Assembly: GCF_000203795.2 (NCBI RefSeq)
Contig: NW_006281104.1
Span: 557,993-621,992, forward strand
Direction of reading: 5' to 3'
Source of the DNA: Batrachochytrium dendrobatidis JAM81
Taxonomy: Eukaryota; Chytridiomycota; Chytridiomycetes; Rhizophydiales
DNA length: 64,000 bases
The notes below the pieces were generated by a model, which was given only the letters and a program-made list of their open reading frames with translations, made no database searches and was not told the DNA's origin. Shown here one piece after another: positions 24,803-37,522 of the stretch. Both the position numbers and the translations under genes were made by a program. Each line of letters starts with the position of its first letter. Position 1 is the stretch's first letter.

Positions 24803-27800
24803 TCAATCACTTTCATCATCAAGTGCTACGTCTATTTCCCCCAAAATCTTCTCCTCTGCTTCCATATTATTGGTTGGGCTAGGTGAGAGTGCTGGTGGTG
24901 GCGGTACTCCTAAAAGATTGAAACGTGCAATAAATTGTAAGTATATTGTATCCCGATTAAAATATAGCCTACATACTAAATTCAAATATCGTCACTTGCC
25001 TTGCATACAGTTAAAGTCCCAGGTGGATACCCATTTCATTCGCTGACATTGTACAGGTGTCATTTCAGTACCATATGCTAGTGGTGAAAATATAGAAAAG
25101 ATCCAGATTACTGCCAAAGCACATCCAATAGCAGCCATGAGTTGGCCATATCGCCTTAATTTCAAAGTGATAACATCAAAGAGTGCCCCAAGCAGCAAGA
25201 TTGAAAAGTAGAGTGATGGCAGATAATGATGCAGAAACAGCTGTTTAAATATTAGTGTAGCTCATGCCATTGTTTTAAAATATTAGCAAGTTGAAATAAT
25301 CGAAATACAACTCCGATATTGGTAACCAAATAATACACGATACCTGGCGCTTCATAAAGAAAAAAGGAAGGTAGTGAAGACACCAGCCAATAAAAAAGAA
25401 CCAAGAAGCGTTTGCTGCTTCCTTGAGAAATCCTAGGCATCATAATAACATGAAAGATTGTGGTTATTAGCAGCGCTAATCTTTAAAATATATGCACTAC
25501 GCAACGTGTATTTACCCAGGTTGATGAATGCCACTCTACGTTTGGCAGCAACAGCTTCAAATAGCTCATATCCAATGTAAACTATCAATCCAACTAGTGC
25601 TGAAAACCAGATAAGGGGATTTCCGAGTAGATAGATTGTTCCCGTGGTGGTTTTCGAGTGCCAAAAACTGATTCCTCGGCGAAGAAATGGCCATACACCT
25701 AAAAATTTGCAAAATCCATTCACCAGTTAAACATTCAATTCTTTAAACCGCTAAAATGTGTTGAAACTACACGGTAATAAAACTAACCTGGACGAGAGTC
25801 GTATGGATGAGAGCCCTTGAGGCCTTGATTGATTTGCCACATCACTTGATGAACATGAATAAACTTGGAAAAAAAGCCCGGCTTTTTGTAATTGATCATC
25901 TCAACATCATCAGGCACTATATCATCATATATCATGTGATAATTAATATCAAACATCACAAACTATTTAAAACTAAGCAAGTGCCAATTTTGAACCATCA
26001 TACTTTCTGGATGCTCATTATACTCGATACGCCAACTGTGTAATGCATATCAAAGCATGCAATAAAGTAAAATCAAGTTAAAAATCAAAGTATAAAGCAC
26101 CGACAGACAAAAACCTTCAAAGTCAAAACAGGACATATTTACACTGAGAGTTTCTTCAGACCATTCTTGGCACATGATACTTCTTGTTGGCCAAAGCCTA
26201 AACTCACACAGATATATCAATATTAAACGAAATAATTGTCACAGCAAAATTATGTAGATGGTGCAAGTATGGGCAATATTGCAAAAACATACCCCACTCA
26301 GGAAGCTTTGTAGCGCGAGAAAACAAATAGCAACCAGTGCCACGATGCTTCAAGCGAATACGATCATGAATAGCCTTGATATTAGGAGGATCAGACGTGG
26401 ACTTTTGATTTAAAAGCTCAACAACCCAATAGTCGTTGGAGTCTCCTGGATAATCCTTCATTCCATAACCAGAAGCCTCATTGTAGTCCTTGTCATCGTT
26501 AAAGCCAGATCTATAATTTTATTGGATGCATAAACCAGTATTAGAAAACACCGATTGGAAATAATGCAAAGCATTACATTCTATACCTAACATCATGACT
26601 GTGCAGTTTTTTAAAAGTAGAAACATGTTCTATCAATACAACATATCCATAATGTTAATCACTAGTCCAGCTTAAACAGAATATGGCAGTGAATCATATC
26701 AAAATCCTATTGATTTGAATAGTAAACCAAAAACCCAATCCTACCTAGACGAACAACCGAGCCATGCTTAAGACGCTCAAATCCAGTAGGCATGGTATCA
26801 ACTGCAGTGTCATTAACAAAAGTAAGTTCAGGCTTGACCAAAAACCAACTATTTTCATCTAAAAACGGATATATTGGGTAAGCCATGGTTACATGTAGCG
26901 AATCAGCAAACTAAACAATAGCAATGGTAAATTGCCTCTAAAAGGATAGCAAGTCATTTGCTGCTGCTGAGATCCACCAGGATAATTGTGTGCGTGTGAG
27001 TGCAAATAACCACCACGAGTAGCCTCATGGCGAAGAGCGATCTTTGATCCATAGGCAACATCTATTAATAGTATAGTTTATAAGCATCCGAATACGAATT
27101 CACCAAGTGCCATTAAAATGGAATGTACCTGCACGAGTATCAGCAATCTCACTGCCCAAAAGCGTGGACTGGAATTCGGGACTCATAAAGCCCGACCCGC
27201 TCCCTTTTTTATACAGCACTGAAAAATGGATTTGAAAAAGTAACATGTAGATTGCTACAGGAACAATAATAAGACAAATCACTCGTGCATAAAGATGCTT
27301 GATAAAAGCACGCTATATCAAAGTAGCAAGCAGTCGAAAGCTTTAAATTAGCCAAACTCATCTGTAACATCACGCATTTATCCAAACGTACGGTCCATGC
27401 TAGATGCAGCATTCACTTACTATAGGGACGCTTCCATCAGTGATTAAATTCCAAAGATCTTGCAGTGTAGCAACTCCAATCAATGCAATGGTGAAAAGAC
27501 CAACCCATTTTACGCTATAACAAATAAATTGAATGTCAATACCAGTCTACAATTATAAACAAAGTTCATAGTACTACAACATCAAATGGAGTACCTAACA
27601 GTAAGACCTATACCGATTCCAGTAAATGTCAGTGTTCTCCACCACAAAGGACTGAATGGGCGATCATATACGCGACGGAACTCGGTCCATAGCATAGCAG
27701 TTAATCCAGTAAAAAAAACTAAAAAGGAGTCCAGTAAAATAAGACGGAATTGACTAGCGTGTAGAATTGAAACATATAAATGTGTAAAATCAGCAAAAAG

Positions 27801-29173
27801 ACACCAAAGTCGTAGTTGAGACTAAACGATAAGCATATGCATCGAATAACTTCATACCAGACAAAAGCGTTTTCAAATATGACCAAAATACTTGTCAGTA
27901 CAGATGCCGTTGTAGAAAACCCAAAATTTCTCATTGTAGTATACGAAATCTATATTTAGTTGGATACACCGTAGTGTATTTATCAGTTAGTGTATCCTGG
28001 TAAACATCCTTCCCAACACAGCACGCTGGGTTTCTGTAGTGTAAACATACCGGGGATAATAAAGCACCCATAAATGCAGGAACACCACGCATTGCGATAT
28101 ATGGGACTTTGGAGGAGATGTAACTTAGGCCAATTTCCTATTACTGTAGAGTTTAATTTCTGTAGTATTGCTAGATCATGGACATGCATTCAAGCCATGT
28201 ATTCACCTTGAAAGAAAACGATCCATTGTATCCCAAAAGCACTCCACTACTTGCAACAATCAACTTTCCGAGCTGAGTTTCGACAATAAAAAATGAGTTG
28301 GTTAGTGTTTAAACAAGACGCATCAAAAATGTAAAGCAAGATAATCGTACAGGAGGATGGACATCCATAAAGAATTCTGATTTGATATACTTTGTTGCAA
28401 ATCCGCCTAATTAAAATCAATGGCATTAAAATATGAATCTACATGTACAATTACGGACAGCTCTATTTCAACATAAAGATGGAATGACATGACAAAAAGC
28501 ATTACCAAAATGAACCTCGTCAAATACAACTTCTGGCGGCTGTGGAAGATTGTACAGTCTGACAGCAGTAGCAATTAGAGTCAGTATCAAAATAATACCC
28601 ATACTGACTGCTTGAGGACCTCGACTCTCGCTGTATGCAAAAAATGTCTATAATCAATATAATCAATATCATTTGATACAAAAATATCAGCATAGTTTTC
28701 GAGTAGTAGTGAATTTCAAGGCATTAGATTTGGAAGCCAAAGACCATGAAGGTTGAGATAAGCAGCCATGCATAGATTGAGCTAGTTCCAGCCAGTATTG
28801 ATCGACTGCTACAAACAAGCGTCTAGAGAAACAATGAATTATTGCATTCGCCGATCAGTAGCCAGCTGGATAGCTTTGAATGGTCAAGCCCAGTGCACTG
28901 GTGGATTTGTCCGACGAACCTCGACTGCAACATATGACAAGACAGTCTCACTATCAACAAGGAGATGCTCACCAGTTTAGGCTCTCTCCCAAAGGGCTGT
29001 GGCAGTTGATTTGAATGAGCTTTGCCTGCACGCTTTGGAGAAGTGGAAGAGATGCTGCTGGTTGGAGAGTATTGGCTCAAACTCGAAGAGCGTCTCTGGT
29101 GTCCGTGAGACAACTGGCCTTTTGTGCTGGTTAGCAAAGGCGGGGGCGGGGAGGCAGGAGCAGTGCGTCTCAT
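24803..29173 (-). CDS. dolichyl-phosphate-mannose protein O-mannosyltransferase, PMT1 type
   Basis: ER membrane glycosyltransferase that transfers mannose from dolichol phosphate to Ser/Thr. Visible in order: VVFDEVHFG with the catalytic Asp-Glu; FATKYIKSEFFMDVHPPLGK; VPYIAMR; a run of hydrophobic helices (FTIALIGVATLQDL, VICLIIVPVAIYMLLF); MIR repeats (GGYLHSHAHNYPGGSQQQQ, then KHRGTGCYLFS); and C-terminal helices with NPLIWFSALVGLIVYIG and MKWVSTWDFNC. FGGFATKYIK and FMDVHPPL point to the PMT1 rather than PMT2 or PMT4 subfamily. The gene has about 15 introns. The start is placed at ATG 29171-29173 (MRRTAPASPPPP, a Ser-rich cytosolic tail), but the join from this exon to TM1 (exon near 28505-28625) is not resolved. 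Confidence 0.86.
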
Positions 29174-29300
29174 TGCCTTGCAGGATGGTCGAGTGGAAGA
29201 CCGGAAGTTCGGATAGGTTGATCCAGTTGAATTCCAAAGCAGTTTGATGGCATTCACTGTTGGCAAATGCCAGACGATCTTCAAGACTATAACAATGATT

Positions 29301-32300
29301 TTATTCAACTTGCAGTGCTGCATGATTAACATGCGCATCTGCTACATAAGCCAAGAACGAGTCAACTCGCAAGCAAGGCAGTGCGGATCTATAGCATGCC
29401 AGCATATCTTGATCCTGTTCTGCAGGTTGAACAAACCCATTCAAACAAACACCGCAATCCTTCAACATCTGGATTGATAAACTAAACCGTTCTAACAAGG
29501 AGTGATCTAGTGTAGTCCAGAACGCCATGTGGTAGTCGCGAGGATATGCCATCGTCAATGGCAAAATAAGATATTTCTGCAGATGCAACGCACCAAAGGA
29601 AACCGCTACAAACTGATTCAGCAAGTCTTGGTATAACTGGAAAAATACTGTACCGCCGTTCATGGCAAGCTCTAGTGGAGGTGAAGCAGTTGCTTGGCTT
29701 GTTTCTGAATTCATTTCTGCTGAAGATCTCACTTTACTGCTTGCATGTGATGGCATACATACTGATTTCGCATAAGTGTTGAACGCCCAGTCTAAAATAA
29801 ATGCAATATCATGATCATGAAAAACTTCGTTACCGTTGTCATCTGAAAGCAAAAACACCTTCATCATGTGTGTAATAATCGCACTTGGCGCTATAGTAGT
29901 CAAACAATTGTGTTCTGACATGTCCTTGAAAAAGCCAAGTACGTGTTTAACAATATCAATCACATCAGCTGGAACAGATGAAAGCCCATGCGTCTTGAAC
30001 TCATGATACAGTCGATCTAAAGGTCCAAAAATCCAATCGCGTCGGATTGGAAGTGATCCTGTTCCATTCAGAGACTCAAAAAACAAGGACCTCAAAACAA
30101 TCCGATCATCTGCACGGTACAAGGCTTGAGATTGAAGGAGTGTAGAATCAGTAAACAACTCGAGAGAAAAGATGCGCGACAGGGCTGTATCTGGTTTCTC
30201 CATTGGGCTGAACTTGTGAGAAAACATACTCCCATTTAGCCAGTCTGCTGCAATATACTCATCTCCGGGAAGAAGTTCAGGAATCCCTACAGCACTTGCA
30301 ACTACAGCTGCTTTTATGGCCAATTCGATGGTAGGCGTGCGCTCAGTACATTTGCGTGCTAAAACTGATACACCCTTTGTCCATGTAAGTAGCATATTGG
30401 GTCGACCCTGTCCAAATACTCGAATCCAACTCTCGTGGTCATAGAGCAGCAATGTGTCAAATTCTTCAGTCAAGAAATGAATCAATTTCATGCATAATGG
30501 ACTAAATAGTATCGAGTCTGCAGAAAGCTCATTTGGAAAAATATGTCTTTTCACCAACTGACTGGTATCAAGCAATGCTGCTGCTGCGTTGCACAATGCT
30601 GTCAAATCAGTAAGCTGGGTTGCTCGGCGTCTCGCGCTTAATTGGCAAAATGGGATGCCTAGCTCCGATTTCAATCCGAAAAGCGGGAAATCAATATTTG
30701 ATTCAGCATACTTTGCAAAAAATGCAATTGTGGATGGGCTGAACACACAATCTTTAATTTGTGGAATGAGCTGTTCTACTTTGCAGAAAATTGTCATGAT
30801 TTCAGAACCTGCTTGAAACTGGTATGTAATTGATTTCGAAACATAGTCATTCAACAAATCAAGTGCTGCAGAAATAAATGCTGCGCGTGCAATGGTATCA
30901 GTGAATGAACTGTGTGTGTGATGTTCAGGAACAGGAGAGTGGCAGACAGACTCTAGTACATTGACAACAAGCGTAACAAACGGCAAAAGAGCGTCATTCT
31001 CCCCTCCAGCATTCATCTCCGATCTGTATCGCATCAACAATGTTTGCAAAACTCGACAGATACTTGTGAGTGCAGAAAGTGAAGCCATACGAATCTTTAA
31101 CACGTCATGAGTGTCAGTCTGTGATTCAGATAGTACTGGCGATGAAGTAAAACGTAAACACAATAAACTGCATTTTTCTGCACACTCCATCATAAGTGAT
31201 CTATAGTCGTCAAACACTCTGCCTCCAAGCGTATAGGAAAAAACAACTCCTTGCAGCAGCCAAACCTGAGTCGCAATATCGAGCTTCAAGCCAACTCCAT
31301 AATTTTTTCCCGCTATTTCAAAGTTGCTAGGAAGCAAAGTAAGATACCGCATTGTTGCTGTGATCAAATTATGCTTTATCAGTGCGACAGTTGCATCTCG
31401 ACCAGACTGACAAAGTATTCTGAATAAGCGGAGAGTATTTCGAATCAAAGTAAGTTCAACAATAGATGTATCAGAGAGTGGCCATTTTAGCTTGAATACA
31501 TTTTGAGCAATAGCGTCAACCAGACCAGCACATTCAAGAATGTCTTGAGCACTAATGGCCGAGTGTCTTGCCATGACAGTTAGAATGTCAACAATGTCAA
31601 TCGCAAACCGAGTAGGCGAGCTGGTATTCTTCAAAAGATACCTCATTCGTACCAAGATATTGGTTTCTTGCAAACCACTTACTGCATCAATGCTGATGAG
31701 CTTTGAGATTGACGCAAGGCTATCGTTTTTTTCTGGTAATTCAAAATCTACAGTGTCTTTGCCGCGCGATTTAGCTGCAAAAAGTGCAATGGATTTTGGC
31801 GACAAGGAAATGGTACGATATCCTACACGAGCTAAAGATAAGCGACTCCAAATAAATTCTGATGTGTATTCACTTTCAGAGAAAATAGATGATGCACCAA
31901 AATACTGTGCAAGTGTCTCGATTGCCTGGAATACAACCGTTTCATGGGATGCATCCACAGCAACTCGAATATGAAGTAGCACATCATTTTTTTTGAAAAG
32001 TTTGATGATAGCAGCCAAATCCTTGGAAGAGTATTGCTCCTCGTAAATATTTGTGATAATTCGAGAAATCAGTTGAAGACTCATTGCGCGTTGGGCTGGA
32101 ACCGTGCTTTTTGACAAATATACAAGTTCCTTGATAGAGTAACCTGGAAGTGAAGGATCATCACCATGATGAAACAAGGCTGAATTGTCAACCGTACTAG
32201 TTGGTGTGAGCTGAGTTAAAATAGTTCCTTGGAAATCAAATCTGTACAGCTCTTTTTCGGCACTTGCCAAGTTGCTATTTTCCAAATGTATGCTCGACTG

Positions 32301-33411
32301 TTCTTCTAAATCCAGCATCCACTCTAATTTTTCTGGCTGAGCGGTAGATGGATCAATAAACTGATCAATATGTGAAAAGGTATGATTTCTAGTAAACATG
32401 CATGAAATGCGTTAGGAACAAGCTTTGGCTTACAGTCATACCTTGAAGATTGGCATCAGATCATATAAAAATTTCCTACTCATTTGATCGCTCCAATGAA
32501 GTTGTTGCTTTTGTTTTAGCATCTGCATTGCTAGATACCGCAACATCATTCGTTAGTGGTGTGGGTTTGCGACTCATCAAAAAACTTAATATTGCAGGAT
32601 CCAGCTTGCTTGCAATCTCTTGTTGTGCGTCAGCAATCTCTTCAGCAGACATCATGTCAATCTTTCGAATGTTCTCTTGTGCATAGTCTGGCATGTCAGC
32701 AGCATTGGGTGTATCCCGATCAGACACTAAATCTGGCGCGGCACTGCTTTTCGTAACTGCTCTGATGCTACGATGCACAGAAGTAGGAAACCCATCTTTA
32801 TATATTGGTTTCATATCAAATGCATGCTGATCTGCTTGCGCATTAAAGTCTAAATCTCGCTCAGTGACATTTTTGAGTACGCTGCCAAAGAGGGCATCTG
32901 TCGACTCGATGTATGACTTTGGGTAGTGTTTTTGATTTGGGTTTGAAGTTGAGTCGTGCTGAAAATCAGAATTGACAACATCTCGATGTACAGATTTATG
33001 ATCAACAGGAGTAGTAGATTCAGTAGCCGCAGCCAACTTTGCAATTCGTCGTTGAGCAAATAGTGACATTTTCTTTACTGGCTTGTTGTCGGATACTAGT
33101 ATTTCTGGAGTTGAAATGGGAGCTGAATCGAGTTCTGGTATTTGATCCAGTGCACTATCCCAAGACACAGATTTTTTTTCAGACTGAAGTGGTTTCAATT
33201 CAGCAGTATCTTCATGGTCTGGAGCAATGACAGGAGTTTTAGAGTTTGAAGCAGACCTGACAGCAGGCGGTTTAGAGCGGATTGCGGTGGCAGCACTCTG
33301 ACCAGAAACACTGTTAAACTCATCCTGCATTCTAACTAGATCATGCTCATCATCTGTAGACTTTGGTCGTTGCACAAACTTGAATGATTGTCCTGCAGTA
33401 GATTCGTTCAT
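29301..33411 (-). CDS. RPAP1: RNA polymerase II-associated protein 1 (RPAP1)
   Basis: Two exons, 32480-33411 and 29301-32388, giving 1,339 aa. The donor is GTAGGA and the acceptor ACTAG; the join restores frame as SNE|NHTFSHID. RPAP1 family blocks are clear: RPKSTDDEHDLVRMQDEF at the N-terminus, MSLFAQRRIAKL, MMSAEEIADAQQEIASKL before the intron, then EKLEWMLDL, LYRFDFQG, and GYSIKELVYLSKSTVPAQR opening the large helical C-terminal region. RPAP1 helps assemble and connect RNA polymerase II to the chaperone machinery. Length is close to the human protein. It faces HIS6 across a 495-bp divergent promoter that carries a TIR-like element. The stop TAA overlaps AATAAA. Confidence 0.92.
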
Positions 33412-33469
33412 GTAATTTTCTTTGTCAAGTTGAAATCATTATTTCTATAGCAAATCACATGGTTTTGGC

Positions 33470-33871
33470 TATTGCTGTATTCACGTAAAATGGAATACTT
33501 TTGTATTGATTGCCTCGAGAACAAGGACTGAATCTTCGTTGCGTATTTCTACTGAAACTGACTGTTGTTGAATCAACACAGAATGCATTATACGATGCTT
33601 AAAAAATCAAACTTTAAGTTTAATCCGAGATTCTTTTTCTTCTTGTCTAGTATAATCATACATTGTACAATCACCAAGTTTGAATTCAGATATTGAGTTG
33701 GATGTTACCAAACTCTTGTATTTTAAATCAGATACGCTCGCGTTCTAGTTCAACAACATGTTAGAAAGACAATTATAATGACAATCTTCAAAACAGTAGA
33801 GTTCAATCAACACAATACTCTGTAAACTGACACCCTTATTTAGTTTTATTTTACGTGAATACACTGGTAAA
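33470..33871. mobile_element. putative small TIR element A (MITE-like) in the RPAP1/HIS6 promoter
   Basis: The left end (33470-33500) is the reverse complement of the dispersed motif with core ATTTTACGTGAATAC; the right end (about 33830-33871) is the same motif in forward sense. The interval of about 400 bases has no ORF. It carries an internal palindromic motif, ATTGTACAATCACCA (33662-33676), also found in element B. No target-site duplication was confirmed. The ends lie about 60 bp upstream of the RPAP1 ATG and 37 bp upstream of the HIS6 ATG. Confidence 0.5.
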
Positions 33872-33906
33872 CCGAACGAATCCATTCTAAAAGCACTTGT
33901 CTAATC

Positions 33907-35233
33907 ATGTCACTGTTTCGTCCTTGTATTGATTTGCACGATGGACAAGTCAAACAGATTGTTGGTGCTAGTCTATCCGATACTGCCCCAGCTATTATGA
34001 AAACAAACTTTGTTTCTAGGTACGTCTATTGGCATGTACGATAAATGGAATTCAACTCGAGCGTTTGGGTCGATTGTTGCATGAGCCTATTCATTACTGT
34101 CAAGTTGATTGATATTCAAGCCAACTCATCTTTTTAAATGTGTGTTTAGTCATTCGCCTTCATACTATGGCTCCTTGTACAAAGAGAACCAACTTCATGG
34201 TGCTCATGTCATTAAACTTGGTGCCAACAATGACGAAGCTGCTAAACAGGCTCTTGCAGCTTGGCCACAGGGACTACAAATAGGTGGAGGAATCACTCTT
34301 GATAATGCGGAAACGTGGATCGATGCAGGTGCTGACAAGGTATAATCTTGTTGGACCAGATTGCAGGATTGTCAGCACAAAGCTGATCTTTGTATGTAAC
34401 GGATTCCTCATTTCTGATTAGATCATCGTCACAAGCTGGCTATTTCAAAATGCAAAGTTTGATGAAGATCGATTGCGATTATTGTCTGAGAAACTAGGAA
34501 AACGATTCTTGGTTGTCGATCTCAGGTGAATACAATTTATAGAATTCGTAATTCACACTTGAAGACCTATCAGTAGGATTGAATTGCTTTCTTGATGTTT
34601 TTGTTGATAGTTGCAAGACGCTTGATGATAAATGGGTGGTCGCTATGAACAAATGGCAGACACCTACAGATTTAATACTGAGTGAATCTGTGCTTGAAAA
34701 CTTGGGTTCATATGCATCCGAGTTTCTTGTGCACGCTGCAGACGTCGAAGGGTTGTGTCAAGGAATCGATGAAAAACTAGTTGAAGGTGAGTCTGCTATA
34801 TGAATAAAATTGTTTAGTCTACTATTGAATCAAGATGTAAAGTTTATATTTTGGGTATAATTTGGTTTGTCTTGAAATAGCACTTGGAAAGTGGTCAAAG
34901 ATCCCTTGCACGTACGCAGGTGGTGCAAAAGGTATGATTTTAAACAATAGATGAGTATATGCTGTAATGCATTACAGTTGAGTTGTGCTTATTAGATAAT
35001 TTATAGATTTAAGTGATATGGATCTTGTCAATCGTCTTTCCAAAGGACGTGTCGATTTAACTTTTGGAAGGCATGTGTCTTGATTGTTATTTTTGTAGTC
35101 AGTTGTCCATAGACCGAGTTGCTGACTCGATTATCAACTGTATAGTGCGCTGGATATTTTTGGTGGCAGCGGAGTCAAGTTTGATGACCTAGTCGCATGG
35201 AACAACACCATCCGCAACACTATTTGCAAATAA
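33907..35233 (+). CDS. HIS6: HIS6: ProFAR isomerase of histidine biosynthesis
   Basis: Seven exons keep frame: 33907-34019, 34150-34339, 34422-34525, 34611-34786, 34881-34931, 35007-35070 and 35146-35233, giving 261 aa. The enzyme isomerises the phosphoribosylformimino intermediate in step four of histidine synthesis. It is a TIM barrel of the HisA/HisF family with the fungal HIS6 layout: [17 protein letters not shown] with the catalytic Asp, [18 protein letters not shown] phosphate-binding strand, [18 protein letters not shown] with the second catalytic Asp, PCTYAGGAK, and [13 protein letters not shown]. The last intron starts with GC instead of GT (35071). The stop TAA lies in AATAAA. Confidence 0.95.
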
Positions 35234-35293
35234 ATTATTGCCAAATGCTTCATTATTGAATCTTGAATCTCAAACTCTCCAAATACCAGCGTT

Positions 35294-37200
35294 TTATTCG
35301 TGATATTGGATCACACCAAACTTGCCATTGACCATCCAGTTGGCATCTATTTCAGTTAGCTTCTCTGCTTGTCCCTCTACAAGTCCAACAATAGTATCAC
35401 TTTTGCATGTTCTCAGTAAAACAAACGGAGCAATCTGAGTTTTGGCAAGCGGGCCTATTGCTTCCTCAAGAGTTGTCGTTGTTGGCCATGAAGCATCGTG
35501 TACCATCTGAGTACACATGGATCGTATAGTATCGAATGCAAGTCAGTATTCATAGCATCGATACTAGATAGTCTATGCAATAAAAGGCAATTGCCAAGCA
35601 CTTTCATTTACCTTGCGATAGTTCAAATCTCCTTTGAAAAAAATAAACTTGGCATCGCTTAGTGTTTGCAACAGAACGCATGCCTTATCTGGCATCCTCC
35701 AAAACGGAAATGGCGTAGTCCAAAACGGATCTTGTTCAAGTATCCACCTCCCATTCTTCAACCACAGTCGCCAACGAGAGACAGCCTCCATTAAAATGGC
35801 ACACCCATGTATTTCAGCTTGAGTTTGGCACACATCGAGAGTTTGGTGAAAATCAGAAATGGTAGTATCGCTCACAAACCATCCATACTGCTTGACTTGA
35901 AAGACAATTCGACAGTCAGTTGAAAGAGTCAAGTGATCTGCCATACAAAGATCCGCAAAAAGTTCAAATCCTGCATACATTCCAACATACAATGTACACG
36001 TATTTAAAGTTTAGAAACATTGATATTATGCATACAAGACTCGAATAATTTATAGACAACTGCAATACCAGCATTATCGAGTACAAACACGACGTCTCCC
36101 GTATGAACGGATTGGATCTTTCCAATGACACGATCAATGTCATTGACAATGATATTGTTACAAACAGCTGCCAACTGATTCTTTCCAGATACTTGCAATT
36201 TGTGAAGATCATCATGCTTAGCATGCACTAAAAGTGACAAATCAGTCTAAATGAACAGTATTGTGCAAACAGCAGTAAGACAGTGTCAATGAAAGCGGTA
36301 TATACTATTCAGCAAACATGAATCTACCTGATTTCCCCACAAAGAAAACTGATTGTTGCCATGTCAAATTCATTCAATAAAAAATGTTGGCTTCATTGCA
36401 TACTATCCATCATCATTGCAACATTTGAATTGTACTGACTATTTACCTGTATGAGCTCTCGCATTAGATCCGAGTCGATTCCATTCGTTTTGGTTCCCAA
36501 AGTAGTCGACAATTGCAGAATAGACTGGATCGATCCAATCAATGAAGTCTATTTGACATAAAGTTGAGAAATACAATCGAGTTTGAATTTACAAAAATAT
36601 GCTCCAACCTGCTTGTCTTGTGCAAACACATCAAAATCCGTCCAGGCATTTCTTGCAGTAATAATCTGTCTTAATGCTCGATACATGTAACATTCGACAA
36701 AGAGCCAAGGAGCTTGAAACCAAGTGCATGCCAATGCATCACCAAGCTCTTCCATGGCAGCATTCCATACATTGGAATCTGCTGTTAGACTAGCAACAGC
36801 AGATTCAGTCCAATCGCTTGGTGAATGAGAAGAAATGGGTGTTAATGGGCGATCACGCACCATGTTGTACTTGAGCTCTGAGATATCAAACGTGATTTCT
36901 TTGAGTTGAGCAAGCTGATCAGGACTAAAATGTACAGTCTTGCCATCAAGTCCTTTATACTGCATGCGAGCAAACTGATCCAGAATCTTTGTAAGAATTA
37001 CCTTTGAAAACAATGTGATGACCAGCAATGCATTACCAGTAACGAGTCAGAAATCAACTATTGAAAGTGGTTTGATCACACATTGCAATTGACTGCCATT
37101 GACTTACTGGCATACGGTCCTTGATAGTCAAGTATGCAAAGGAATCAGTGATGCTACCACACAGTAGTGGTGCATTGGGTTTCTCCAACTGTCGAGTCAT
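35294..37200 (-). CDS. DUF89/ARMT1-type metal-dependent phosphatase (HRT2-like)
   Basis: Starts at ATG 37198-37200. Exons 37108-37200 and 36609-37001 are fixed; then come short exons (about 36447-36538 and a mini-exon near 36340-36375 coding FSLWGN), a longer exon (about 36005-36230), about 35612-35970, and a last exon ending at 35294. Family signatures: SITDSFAYLTIKDRMP, PWLFVECYMYR, FSLWGNQTDLSLL, VFVLDNAG with the metal-binding Asp-Asn, FFKGDLNYRK, and the closing VLLRTCKSD..VGLVEGQ. Members are metal-dependent damage-control phosphatases; the animal protein was also described as a carboxyl methyltransferase. Stop TAA overlaps AATAAA, 60 bp from the HIS6 stop. Confidence 0.87.
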
Positions 37201-37522
37201 TCAAGTTGGATAATATCAGCTAAACTAAAAAACCATTACTCCACTTTCACCGCCATAAACTCATTTTAAATCAAAATCATTCAACAGGCGTAGTCAATCA
37301 GTTTGTATTGCGCATAATGGATGAAGGGTTTGACAGTAGGAAGGGGATAAAGGAAGAGTCAGGTATGGTGGAGATCAGAGTAGAGGGAATAGTCCGTAGT
37401 AGAAGGAAGGGGTTGAAGGAAATCAGTTTAATAAGGACATGCCTAAACCAAGGTAATAAAGTTGGAAGAGAAGTTCGGAAGCCTGCACGCATAACAGTTA
37501 AAATAGCAGAGCAGATTACTTT

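Noticed and set aside
28823..29338. Longer open frame extending the PMT first exon upstream to 29338
   Set aside because: It would overlap the RPAP1 stop codon region; the later ATG at 29173 gives a normal Ser/Pro-rich cytosolic N-terminus.
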